Assembly: GCF_016862635.1 (NCBI RefSeq)
Contig: NZ_BONI01000009.1
Span: forward strand, 62,001 to 126,000
Origin: Catellatospora coxensis
Lineage (GTDB): Bacteria > Actinomycetota > Actinomycetes > Mycobacteriales > Micromonosporaceae
Reading direction: 5' to 3'
Length of the DNA: 64,000 nt
Both the position numbers and the translations under genes were made by a program. The notes under the pieces are model-generated. The model did not search any database. It saw nothing but the letters and a program-made list of their open reading frames with translations, and had not been told where the DNA came from. Position 1 is the stretch's first letter. Each line of letters starts with the position of its first letter. Shown here piece by piece: positions 25,259 through 33,509 of this stretch.

Positions 25259-27931
25259 CTACTGGAACGAGATGTGGTCGATGGTGACGGTAGAGTTGCC
25301 CCCGTACCAGAAGCCCATGGCCAGCTGGGACGGGCTGTTGCGGTTGATGCCGTTGGCCACCAGCGGGATCTTGATGTCCTGGTAGGACGCCGTGATCACC
25401 GGATGCGCGCCGCCGTCGAGGGTGAAGTCGCCGAACACCTTCGTCGAGCCGCCCAGACCCAGGTTGAAGTGGCTCTGCTCGCCGCCTGCCGTGCCCTTGA
25501 TCCGCACGACCAGGTAGGTGTACGAGCTGAGGTCCACACCGACGTCGGAGCCGAACCAGCCGCAGTTGTTGTAGCGCAGGCTCAGCGCCCCGCCGGTGAC
25601 GACGCCGTTGCCGCCGCCGTCGAGGAAGCAGTTGCCGCCGGTCCACTTGCCGAGGTCGTTCTGGTTCGCCGACGGGTACGCGGGCGTGCCGTCGTAGTTG
25701 TCCAGCACCAACCCGGTCGGCGGCTGCGGCGCCGCATCCGTGGTGACCGCGACCGCATTGCCGGCCGCAGACCTGTTCCCGGCCGCGTCCCGTGCCTTGA
25801 CGGTGTAGCTGTAGGCCGTGTTCGCGGTCAGCCCCGTGTCGGTGAACGACGTGCCCGTCGGGCTGCCGACCAGCGTCGCGCCCCGGAACACCTCGTAACC
25901 GGTCACCCCCACGTTGTCCGTCGACGCCGTCCAGGACAGCGACACGCTCGTGTCGGTCTTCGACGGTGCGGACAGAGTGGGAGAACTCGGGGCGGTGCAG
26001 TCACCCGCGCAGCCCGTGGTGGTGGCCGACACCGATGCAGACAAACCGGACACATTCCCGGCCGCGTCGAGCGCCCGGACCGTGTACTGGTAGGTCTGCC
26101 CCGGCGAGCGCCCACTGTCGGTGTACGTCGTCCCGGTCGGCGAACCGACCTGGACCCCGTCGCGCAGCACCTGGTAGCCGGTCACGCCGACGTTGTCGGT
26201 CGAGGCCGACCAGGACAGCGCGACGCTGGTGTCGGTCACCCCGGTGACCGCGAGGTTCGCGGGCGTCGACGGTGCGGTGCAGTCGCCGGTGCAGGTGCCC
26301 GAGGTGCTGACCGCGCCGAGGTTCACCCAGCCGTCCGCGCCCTGGTTGGTGTTGGCGAACGACAGCGGCAGGCGCGGCCGCCACTGGTCGATGATCCAGT
26401 CGGTGAGCCTGCTCGCGGCGGGACGGGCGCGCAGCACGTCCTGGGTCACCGCCTCCAGGGGGTTGCGCACCTTCAGGACCAGGCTGTAGCTGCCCGCGGG
26501 CACGCCCGCGGTGCTGACGGTCGTGGCGAAGTTGACCGGCCGGCCGAAGTCGAGGTACTTCGGGTCGGCGCCCACGTTCCAGTCCGGGAAGGCGCGGATC
26601 TTCAAGGGCTGCACGGTGCGCAGGTCCCAGCTGGTGTCCCAGGTCTTCACGACCGCTCCCGCGCTGTTGCGCAGGCCGAGCTGCACCGTCCACGGGTAGT
26701 AGAACGGGGCGACGCCGTCGTTCTGCATCGTGACGCCGACCTTGAACGTGCCCGAGGCGGTCGCGTTGAAGTTGGCCTGCGGGATGTGCAGGTTGTAACC
26801 CATCTTGCGGACACCGGCGGACACCTTCGGGTCGCTGGTGCTGTACCCGCCCGCGCCGGTCTGGTTGATCATCCAGGTGATGTGGGTCAGCTCGGTCGCC
26901 GCCAGCACGTCGTCGACCTGCCCGGAGCCGCCCGGCCAGTTGGCGTAGAGGGTGCCCTGGATCTCGGGCCGGGCCTCGCCGCCGATGGACTGGGTGACCC
27001 ACCGGTTCTCGGTGCCGGTGTTGAGCTGGAGCTGGAGGAACGCGTCCTCCCAGCCGTTCATCGACATCGGCAGGGTCATGCTCTTGAGCTGCCCGCCGTT
27101 GCGGAACTCCTTGTACGGCCAGGAGTCGTCGTGGAAGCCGATGTTCGCGGTCTCGGTGCCCGCGAGCGGGTAGCGGACCTCCAGCTGGATGTTGTCGAAC
27201 GCGGTGTCGTACGCCCCGATGATGGTGCGGATCGTGTTGTCGGTCGGCATCAGGTTCGGGTAGCCGTCGGCCAGGTCCCGGTCGTACGGCCAGGTGTGCC
27301 ACTCGCCCCACAGGCCGACCAGGCCCAGCGACATGAACCCGATGCGCGGGTCGGCGGTGCCGCCCGGCCCGGCCTTGTCGTAGCGGGCCGCGAACGCGTT
27401 GATGAAGGTGACCAGCGCGCTGATGACGTCCGGGTCGTCGTAGTCGGGGCTGACGGTGCCCCAGAACCCGTTGGTGCGCAGCGCCATCTTGCCGTTCAGG
27501 CACGGCGGGATGCCGTTGCCGGGGTGCGTGCCGCTGCCGCCGGGATACTCCAGGTAGAAGCGGAACGCGGTCTGGCGGCTCCAGACGGCGGCCTCGTCGA
27601 GCGCCTTCTCGAACACGCTCCAGTCGATGTTCGCGCAGCTGGCCGGGTCCTTCATCACCTCGTTGAGGGCGAAGTAGCTCCAGACCAGGCCGCCGGGGTA
27701 CTTGGTGGACAGGTTGTCGCCGGGGAAGAGGTAGGGGGCGAACCCCTTCAGCGGCTGGCCGAGGGCGGCGTCGGCGTAGGTGTAGGAGTGGGTGGTCAGG
27801 CTGGTGTCGGGGCCGGGACCGGCCGGCGGCCGGGCGGGCGGGCCCGCGGGTGCGGCGGCCGCGCTGGTGGCGACCAGCGCGATCGTCAGTGCCGCCGCCG
27901 TGGTGGCGAACAGCTTGCGTAGGGATGGCAT
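25259..27931 (-). CDS. Secreted DUF4832 protein with two FN3 domains and a C-terminal carbohydrate-binding-like module
   Basis: 890 residues; signal peptide to about residue 27. The catalytic-like region (50-535) contains GQPLKGFAPYLFPG, RFYLEYPGG, GLVGLWGEWHTWPYD (Glu210, His212), VRYPLAG, GFHDDSW (His267-Asp269), GGEARPE (Glu319, Glu323) and LTHITWMIN. These are shared with the two upstream paralogues and look like active-site positions of a retaining-type barrel hydrolase. FN3 domains at about 553-640 and 648-733 and the 738-890 module follow. The last 330 residues are nearly the same as in the downstream paralogue, indicating recent duplication or gene conversion. Substrate unknown; probably a plant or microbial polysaccharide. 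Confidence 0.85.
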   Translation of the reverse strand: MPSLRKLFATTAAALTIALVATSAAAAPAGPPARPPAGPGPDTSLTTHSYTYADAALGQPLKGFAPYLFPGDNLSTKYPGGLVWSYFALNEVMKDPASCANIDWSVFEKALDEAAVWSRQTAFRFYLEYPGGSGTHPGNGIPPCLNGKMALRTNGFWGTVSPDYDDPDVISALVTFINAFAARYDKAGPGGTADPRIGFMSLGLVGLWGEWHTWPYDRDLADGYPNLMPTDNTIRTIIGAYDTAFDNIQLEVRYPLAGTETANIGFHDDSWPYKEFRNGGQLKSMTLPMSMNGWEDAFLQLQLNTGTENRWVTQSIGGEARPEIQGTLYANWPGGSGQVDDVLAATELTHITWMINQTGAGGYSTSDPKVSAGVRKMGYNLHIPQANFNATASGTFKVGVTMQNDGVAPFYYPWTVQLGLRNSAGAVVKTWDTSWDLRTVQPLKIRAFPDWNVGADPKYLDFGRPVNFATTVSTAGVPAGSYSLVLKVRNPLEAVTQDVLRARPAASRLTDWIIDQWRPRLPLSFANTNQGADGWVNLGAVSTSGTCTGDCTAPSTPANLAVTGVTDTSVALSWSASTDNVGVTGYQVLRDGVQVGSPTGTTYTDSGRSPGQTYQYTVRALDAAGNVSGLSASVSATTTGCAGDCTAPSSPTLSAPSKTDTSVSLSWTASTDNVGVTGYEVFRGATLVGSPTGTSFTDTGLTANTAYSYTVKARDAAGNRSAAGNAVAVTTDAAPQPPTGLVLDNYDGTPAYPSANQNDLGKWTGGNCFLDGGGNGVVTGGALSLRYNNCGWFGSDVGVDLSSYTYLVVRIKGTAGGEQSHFNLGLGGSTKVFGDFTLDGGAHPVITASYQDIKIPLVANGINRNSPSQLAMGFWYGGNSTVTIDHISFQ

Positions 27932-27985
27932 GTACCGGTGTTCCCTTCGGGGACGAGGTTCGTAGAACAGGAAGGGTTCGGTGCG

Positions 27986-28014
27986 GGCGCCGCCGGCCGG
28001 GTGCCGGCGGCGCC
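27986..28014 (-). terminator. Intergenic hairpin between DUF4832 genes
   Basis: A perfect 12-bp GC stem (27986-27997 with 28003-28014, loop CGGGT) lies 3' of the single-domain DUF4832 gene on the minus strand. Confidence 0.55.
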
Positions 28015-28040
28015 GAGGTGCGGGTGGTGCGGCGGCGCCG

Positions 28041-29405
28041 TCAGCGGGTGGTGACGGAGCCGAGGTGCAGCCAGCCGGTGTGGGTGTCCTGGCTGGTGTT
28101 GGCGAACCGCAACGGGATGCCGTTGGGCAGCGGGTTGGCCACGCGCAGCACGAGGCCGTAGCTGCCGGGGCGCAGGCCGCGGGTGTCGATGCGGGTGGTC
28201 AGCTCGGCGGGGTCCTGGCCGGGCTGGATGCCGGCGACCGTCCAGTCGGTCTTCCAGCGCCTGACGACACGGCCCTGGCCGTCGACGGCGGCCAGCTCGG
28301 CGCGCCAGTCGTAGTAGAAGGGCGCGGTGCCGCGGTTGGCCACGCGCACCGACACCCGGTCGCGGGACAGCGCCGCCTCGGTGACGGTCAGCTCGTAGCC
28401 CAGCGACTTCGACGCGGCCAGGGCGCGGAAGTACTCGTCGCCGGTGTAGCCGTCGTTCGCGAACGCCGCATGGTTGATCATCCAGCTGATGTGGGTCAGG
28501 TCGACGGACTGCGTGAAGTCCTCGTACTGGCCGCAGCTGACGGGCTGCTCGAACAGGCAGGACTGGATCTCGGGGCGCAGCTCGCCGCCGACGGGCTCGC
28601 GCTGCCACTTGCCGGTGACGCCCTCGTCGATGAGGCGCTGCACGAAGTGCCAGGACTGCACGGGCAGCGTCTCGAAGGCGAACGAGTCGTCGTGGTAGCC
28701 GATGCCCAGCTCCTTGTTCTGCGGGCTCGGGTAGCGGGCCAGCAGCCGGGTCCTGTCGAACGAGGTCTCGAAGGTGTTGAGGATGCCGGTGAGGATCTCG
28801 GTGGACGGCATCCAGTTCTCGGGCTTGGTCCAGCCGTCGTACGGCCAGGTGTGCCACTCGCCCCAGAAGCCGATCAGGCCGAGGGTGAGGAAGCCGATGC
28901 GCGGATCGCCGTCGTACCTGCGCCCGAGCGCGGTGATGAAGTTCTGCACGGCGCTGACCAGGCGCGGGTCGCTGTAGTCGGGGGCGACGCTGACGCCGTT
29001 GTTGCCGAAGTCGTCGTAGGCGTGCGTGGCCAGGCCCTGGTCCAGCAGGTACTGCGGGATGCCGGTGGGCTTGCCCGGGTAGTCCAGATAGAACCGGAAC
29101 ACGGCCTGGTGGCCGCGCGCGGCGATCGCGTTGAGCTGCCGTTCCACGGCGTCCCAGCGGAACCGGTCCGGGCCGGTCATGACGTCGCGGACCGGCAGGT
29201 AGAACCATTCCATGCTGTACGGGAAGGTCTGGTAGCTGCCCGCGTACGGCATGAAGCCCTTGAGCGGGTTGTCGGCGGGCGCGGAGGTGTAGGTCAGCGG
29301 CGTCCACTGCGGTTCGGTGGGCGCGGGCCGGGCCGCGGCGGGCGTGCCCGCGGCGAGGGTGAGCGCCGCCAGCAGGGCGACGGTGATACGTGCTGCTCTT
29401 CTCAT
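28041..29405 (-). CDS. Secreted DUF4832 protein, single catalytic-like domain
   Basis: 454 residues; signal peptide to about residue 25 (LLAALTLAAGTPAAA). It is the minimal paralogue: only the barrel plus beta-domain, with no FN3 or binding module. Conserved positions are DNPLKGFMPY, RFYLDYPG, GLIGFWGEWHTWPYD (Glu183, His185), LARYPSP, GYHDDSF (His238-Asp240), GGELRPE (Glu275, Glu279) and LTHISWMIN. The end, IPLRFANTSQDTHTGWLHLG, matches the barrel-module boundary of the larger paralogues. Its existence without accessory domains shows which part carries the core function. Role inferred only: extracellular carbohydrate-active protein. Confidence 0.83.
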   Translation of the reverse strand: MRRAARITVALLAALTLAAGTPAAARPAPTEPQWTPLTYTSAPADNPLKGFMPYAGSYQTFPYSMEWFYLPVRDVMTGPDRFRWDAVERQLNAIAARGHQAVFRFYLDYPGKPTGIPQYLLDQGLATHAYDDFGNNGVSVAPDYSDPRLVSAVQNFITALGRRYDGDPRIGFLTLGLIGFWGEWHTWPYDGWTKPENWMPSTEILTGILNTFETSFDRTRLLARYPSPQNKELGIGYHDDSFAFETLPVQSWHFVQRLIDEGVTGKWQREPVGGELRPEIQSCLFEQPVSCGQYEDFTQSVDLTHISWMINHAAFANDGYTGDEYFRALAASKSLGYELTVTEAALSRDRVSVRVANRGTAPFYYDWRAELAAVDGQGRVVRRWKTDWTVAGIQPGQDPAELTTRIDTRGLRPGSYGLVLRVANPLPNGIPLRFANTSQDTHTGWLHLGSVTTR

Positions 29406-29430
29406 GTGGGCTTCCTCGGTCGGGGGTGGG

Positions 29431-29457
29431 CCGGCCAGGCCCCCGTCGCCTGGCCGG
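29431..29457 (-). terminator. Intergenic hairpin between DUF4832 genes
   Basis: A perfect 10-bp stem (29431-29440 with 29448-29457, 7-base loop) built on CCGGCCAGGC lies 3' of the first gene of the cluster. The same CGCCTGGCCGG-type sequence recurs in the 25216 hairpin. Confidence 0.5.
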
Positions 29458-29472
29458 AGTGCGCGGGCAGGG

Positions 29473-32355
29473 TCAGCCGACGGTGATGCGGTCGATGTCG
29501 GGAGCCCAGCCGGAGGGGTTGGCGACGGTGATCGTGTTGTTGCCCGCGGCCAGATTGAGGGTGACCGTGACGGTGCCGACGGTGTCCCAGTTGGCGGTGG
29601 GCGCGAAGTTCACCGTCTGGCCGTTGACCGTGGCGGAACGTGCCACGGCCGACAGGTAGTGGATCGTCACGGTGCGCGCGCCGCCCGTGCCGCCGGCGAC
29701 GTTGTTGAACGACAGGGTCGCGCCGCTGCCGACGTAGCCGACCTTCGAACCGCCCGAGCAGGCCGCGCAGGATGCCACGGCCGCGGTGCCGGTCCGGGTG
29801 TTGCCGGAGGACTCGGCCTCGTAGCTGACGGGTGTCGTGCCGCCCGCGTTGGTCGTCACGGTCAGCGGGCTCGACGCGGCCGAGTAGTTGCCAGCGGCGT
29901 CATAGGCCTTGACCGTGTACGTGTAGGCGGTCGACGCAGCCAGTCCGGTGTCGGTGAAGCCGGTGCTCGTCGAGGTGCCGACCGGGCTGCCCCCACGCAG
30001 GATCTGGTATCCGGTCACGCCGACGTTGTCGGTCGAGCCGCTCCACGACAGCGTGACCGAGTTGGCGGTCTTGCTCGGCGAGGCCAGGCCCGTGGGGGCG
30101 CTCGGCGCGGTGGTGTCGCCTCCGCCGCCCGCGGTGGACACGGTGATGCGGTCGATGTCGGGAGCCCAGCCGGACGGGTTGGCGATGGTGATGGTGTTGC
30201 TGCCGGCGGCGAGGTTGAGCGTGACGGCGGTGGAGCCGACGGTGGTCCAGCTACCGGTCGAGGCGAAGTCGACGGTCTGCCCGTTGACCACGGCGGTGCG
30301 CGCCTCGGCCGTCAGGTAGTAGATCGTCACCGTCCGCGAACCGCCGGTGCCGCCCGCGACGTTGTTGAACGCCATCGACGCCCCGTTGCCGAGGTAGCCG
30401 ACCTTCGACCCGCCCGAGCATGTGCCGCAGGACGCCGTCAGCGCGCCGCCGGACAGCGTGTTGCCCGACGCCTCAGCCTCGTGGGTCACCGCACCGCCGC
30501 CGCCCGCCGAGGTGGAGGCGGTGACCGTGCTGCTCGCCGCCGACCGGTTCCCGGCGGCGTCGCGGGCCTTGACCGTGTAGCTGTAGCTCGTCGACGCGGC
30601 CAGGCCGGTGTCGGTGAACGTCGTCCCGGTCGGGCTGCCGACCAGCGTCGCGCCACGGAACACCTCGTAGCCGGTCACCCCGACGTTGTCCGTCGAGGCG
30701 GACCAGGACAGCGAGATCGACGACGACGTCTGGCCGGTGGAGGTGATGCCCGTCGGGACCGAGGGCGCGGTGGTGTCGCCGCCGCCGGTGCCGACGGTCA
30801 CCGCGCCGAGGCCGAGCCAGCCGTCCGCGTTCTGGGTGGTGTTGGCGAAACGCAGCTTCTTGGCGTCGGCGTCGACGGTCTCCAGCGGGTTCTTGACGCG
30901 CAGGACCCACTGGTAGCTGCCCTGCGGCACCGCGGAGAGGCTGACGCTGGTCTGGAAGTACTGCGGGTAGCCGAAGCTGCGGTACGTGGGATCGGATCCC
31001 ACGTTCCAGTCGGGGAACGCCCGGATGGAGAGCGGCTGGACGGTACGCAGGTCCCAGGGGGTGTCCCAGGTCTGCACCACGGCGCCCGAGCTGTTCTTGA
31101 GCCCGAGGGTCATGGTCCACGGGTAGTAGAACGGGGCGACGCCGGTGTTGCTGATCTGCACGCCGACGTTGGTCGTGCCGGAGGCGGTGTCCTTGAAGTA
31201 CGAGTTGTTGACGCTGAGGTTGTAGCCCATCGCGCGCACCGCGGCCGAGACGTTGGCGTCGGTGGGCGAGTAGGCGGCACTCCCCTCGTTGATCATCCAG
31301 CTGGCGTGGGCGAGCTCGATGCACGCCTTGAGGTTGTCGACGGTGCCGGAGCCGTTCGGCCAGGACTGGAACGCGAAGGTCTGGATCTCGGGGCGCAGCT
31401 CACCGCCGATCGAGCTGCTGATCCACTTGTTCTCGGTGCCGGTGGCGATGTTGCGCTGCAGGTGGGCGTAGGAGGCACCGCCCAGGGACGTCGGCAGGGT
31501 CACGCCCTGCAGGGGTGAGCCTTCCCGGAAGCAGAACGAGTCGTCGTGGTAGCCGATGTCGCGGGAGTTGGCCGCGCCGCCGGCCGCGTCGGCGTAGCGG
31601 ATCTCCACCTTGGTGGTGTTGAACGCGGTGTCGAAGGCGGCCACGAGCTGCGCCCCGTTGGCGTCGGTGGGCATGTAGTTGGGCAGCCCGTCAGCGGTGT
31701 CGGTGTCGTAGGGCCAGGTGTGCCACTCGCCCCACAGCCCGACCAGGCCCAGGTGGATGAACCCGAGCCGGGAGTCGCCGTCGTAGCGGGCCCCGAACGC
31801 GGCGATGAAGTTCTTCAGCGCGTTGATCAGGAACGGGCTGTCGTAGTCGGGGTGCGTGACGTTCCACGTGGCGTCGGCGCGGGTGGCGACGTTGCCGTTG
31901 AAGCACGGCGGGATGGCGTTGGCCGGATGGCTGCCGGTGCCCCCGGGGTACGTCATGTAGATGCGGATGGCGGCCTGGTTGCCGTAGCCGGCGGTCTCGG
32001 CCAGCATGCTGTCGATGATCGACCAGTTGTAGCTGCCGCAGTTCGAGGCGCTGGTCATGATCTCGGACAGGCCGAAGTAGCCCCAGGTCAGCGAGTGCGG
32101 GAAGCCGTTGTTCTGGTCACCGCCGGGCGAGTAGAACCTGGCCCAGCCCTTGAGCGGGTTGTCCACCGGCCCCGGAGCGGCGCTCAGGGCGTGGACCTGC
32201 AGGGACGGGTCGGGGCTGGCGGGCGCCGCGGGACGGGACGGCGGTCCGGCGGGAGCGGCTGACGCGCCGGCCGGGCCGACGAGCGTCAGGGCCGCGCCGA
32301 GGGCGGCGGTGGCGAGTGCGGCCAGGACGGTACGGCCGCGTGAACGTGATTTCAC
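29473..32355 (-). CDS. Secreted DUF4832 protein with two FN3-CBM6/35-like pairs
   Basis: 960 residues; signal peptide to about residue 33. The DUF4832 region (60-520) has DNPLKGWARFYSPGG, RIYMTYPGG, GLVGLWGEWHTWPYD (Glu210, His212), EIRYAD, GYHDDSF (His270-Asp272), GGELRPE (Glu319, Glu323) and LAHASWMINE. Then come FN3 (530-617), a CBM6/35-like beta-sandwich (623-740, VTHEAEASGNTLSGG to PSGWAPDIDRITV), FN3 (748-836) and a second CBM6/35-like domain (842-960). The two binding modules are similar tandem copies. CBM6/35 families bind beta-glycans, galactans or uronic acids. GTG 32355 follows GGAG. It is the first gene of the four-gene array, divergent from the sugar importer. Confidence 0.86.
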   Translation of the reverse strand: MKSRSRGRTVLAALATAALGAALTLVGPAGASAAPAGPPSRPAAPASPDPSLQVHALSAAPGPVDNPLKGWARFYSPGGDQNNGFPHSLTWGYFGLSEIMTSASNCGSYNWSIIDSMLAETAGYGNQAAIRIYMTYPGGTGSHPANAIPPCFNGNVATRADATWNVTHPDYDSPFLINALKNFIAAFGARYDGDSRLGFIHLGLVGLWGEWHTWPYDTDTADGLPNYMPTDANGAQLVAAFDTAFNTTKVEIRYADAAGGAANSRDIGYHDDSFCFREGSPLQGVTLPTSLGGASYAHLQRNIATGTENKWISSSIGGELRPEIQTFAFQSWPNGSGTVDNLKACIELAHASWMINEGSAAYSPTDANVSAAVRAMGYNLSVNNSYFKDTASGTTNVGVQISNTGVAPFYYPWTMTLGLKNSSGAVVQTWDTPWDLRTVQPLSIRAFPDWNVGSDPTYRSFGYPQYFQTSVSLSAVPQGSYQWVLRVKNPLETVDADAKKLRFANTTQNADGWLGLGAVTVGTGGGDTTAPSVPTGITSTGQTSSSISLSWSASTDNVGVTGYEVFRGATLVGSPTGTTFTDTGLAASTSYSYTVKARDAAGNRSAASSTVTASTSAGGGGAVTHEAEASGNTLSGGALTASCGTCSGGSKVGYLGNGASMAFNNVAGGTGGSRTVTIYYLTAEARTAVVNGQTVDFASTGSWTTVGSTAVTLNLAAGSNTITIANPSGWAPDIDRITVSTAGGGGDTTAPSAPTGLASPSKTANSVTLSWSGSTDNVGVTGYQILRGGSPVGTSTSTGFTDTGLAASTAYTYTVKAYDAAGNYSAASSPLTVTTNAGGTTPVSYEAESSGNTRTGTAAVASCAACSGGSKVGYVGSGATLSFNNVAGGTGGARTVTIHYLSAVARSATVNGQTVNFAPTANWDTVGTVTVTLNLAAGNNTITVANPSGWAPDIDRITVG

Positions 32356-32508
32356 GGTGATCTCCGGTGGGAGTCGGGCACTTCTCCGGGCTGTTCGCGG
32401 TGCGTGTGCCACGCGGGCACACCACTGAGCCGACGCACAGGGTCCACATAGGCCCTGGTCGGAGCGTTGGCGCAGCGGTTCTGAGCTGGTCGTCCTCCTC
32501 GTCGTTAC

Positions 32509-32559
32509 CGAAGTAATACGAAGAGGTGTTGACAAAATTTCGAAGGTCTACATCATTAT
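32509..32559 (+). promoter_or_regulatory. Candidate promoter and operator region of the sugar importer
   Basis: This AT-rich stretch is unusual for the window. TTGACA (32529-32534) is followed after 16-19 bases by CATCAT/CATTAT (32551-32559). CGAAG occurs three times (32509, 32519 and 32541), about one and two helical turns apart. It lies between the divergent DUF4832 array and importer, where the ROK repressor encoded at 37533 could act. Confidence 0.5.
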
Positions 32560-32613
32560 TCGAGAGCGGGGCGGCTGGCAAGAGCCGACCGATAGACGGA
32601 TCCGAGGACGTTG

Positions 32614-33495
32614 ATGAGCTCGACAAAACCGCGAGACGACCGGCGGGCGGCGTGGCTGTTCCTGCTGCCGGTGCTGGTCGGATTCGCCGTCTTCTACGGC
32701 TACCCGGCCGCCCGGGGCGTGTGGTACTCGGTCACCGACTACAACATGCTCAACACGGCGACGTACGTCGGCGCGGAGAACTACACCAAGCTGCTGCAAG
32801 ACGACCAGTTCTGGAACGCCATGCTGGTCACGGCCTGGTACGTGGTGCTCAACATCGGCTCGCAGACGCTGCTGGCGCTGGGCATCGCGACGCTGATGCA
32901 CCGGCTGACCCGCTCGGTGGTGCTCCGGGCGACGCTGCTGCTGCCGTGGCTGGTCCCCAACGTCACCATCGGCCTGCTCTGGATGTGGCTGCTGGACACC
33001 AACCTCGGGTTCGTCAACCAACTGCTGCACACCGTCGGCCTGGGCCCGGTCGGCTTCTTCACCGACGAGACCTGGGCGATGCCGACCGTGGCCGGCATCA
33101 ACACCTGGGCGTACACCGGCTACACGGCGCTGCTGCTCTACGCCGGGATGCTGCAGATCCCGCAGTACCTGTACGAGGGCGCGTCGATCGACGGCGCCGG
33201 CGAGTGGCGCATGTTCCGCCGGATCACGCTGCCGCTGCTGCGGCCGGTGCTCGCGCTGGTGCTGGTCGTGTCGCTGATCGGCTCGTTCCAGATCTTCGAC
33301 ACCATCGCGGTCACCACCAAGGGCGGCCCGGTCTCGGCCACGCAGGTCATCTACTACTTCATCTACCTGCAGGCGTTCAAGTACTTCCACATGGGCTACG
33401 CCGCCGCGGCGGCGGTCTTCCTGGCCCTGATCCTCGGCGTGCTCACCGCGATACAGATGCGCCTGCTGCGCGCCTCGCGCTCGGACCTGGCGTGA
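32614..33495 (+). CDS. Sugar ABC transporter permease (MalF/UgpA-like)
   Basis: About 293 residues with six membrane segments. The first begins at AWLFLLPVLVGFAVFYGYPA, and the EAA-type loop contacting the ATPase reads YEGASIDGAGEWRMFRRITLPLL (EGA-x-x-DGA). This is the MalFGK-type permease of carbohydrate uptake-1 importers. ATG 32614 with GAGG upstream is used. The second permease starts 15 bases after its stop, and the lipoprotein gene follows. No ATPase gene is present; in actinomycetes such importers usually share the MsiK ATPase encoded elsewhere. Confidence 0.93.
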   Translation: MSSTKPRDDRRAAWLFLLPVLVGFAVFYGYPAARGVWYSVTDYNMLNTATYVGAENYTKLLQDDQFWNAMLVTAWYVVLNIGSQTLLALGIATLMHRLTRSVVLRATLLLPWLVPNVTIGLLWMWLLDTNLGFVNQLLHTVGLGPVGFFTDETWAMPTVAGINTWAYTGYTALLLYAGMLQIPQYLYEGASIDGAGEWRMFRRITLPLLRPVLALVLVVSLIGSFQIFDTIAVTTKGGPVSATQVIYYFIYLQAFKYFHMGYAAAAAVFLALILGVLTAIQMRLLRASRSDLA

Positions 33496-33509
33496 AGGGG
33501 ACGACAGAC

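Noticed and set aside
25274-27922. An 882-codon plus-strand open frame antisense to a DUF4832 gene
   Set aside because: No ribosome-binding site, no domain, and its edges match the sense gene almost exactly, as expected for an antisense shadow in GC-rich DNA.
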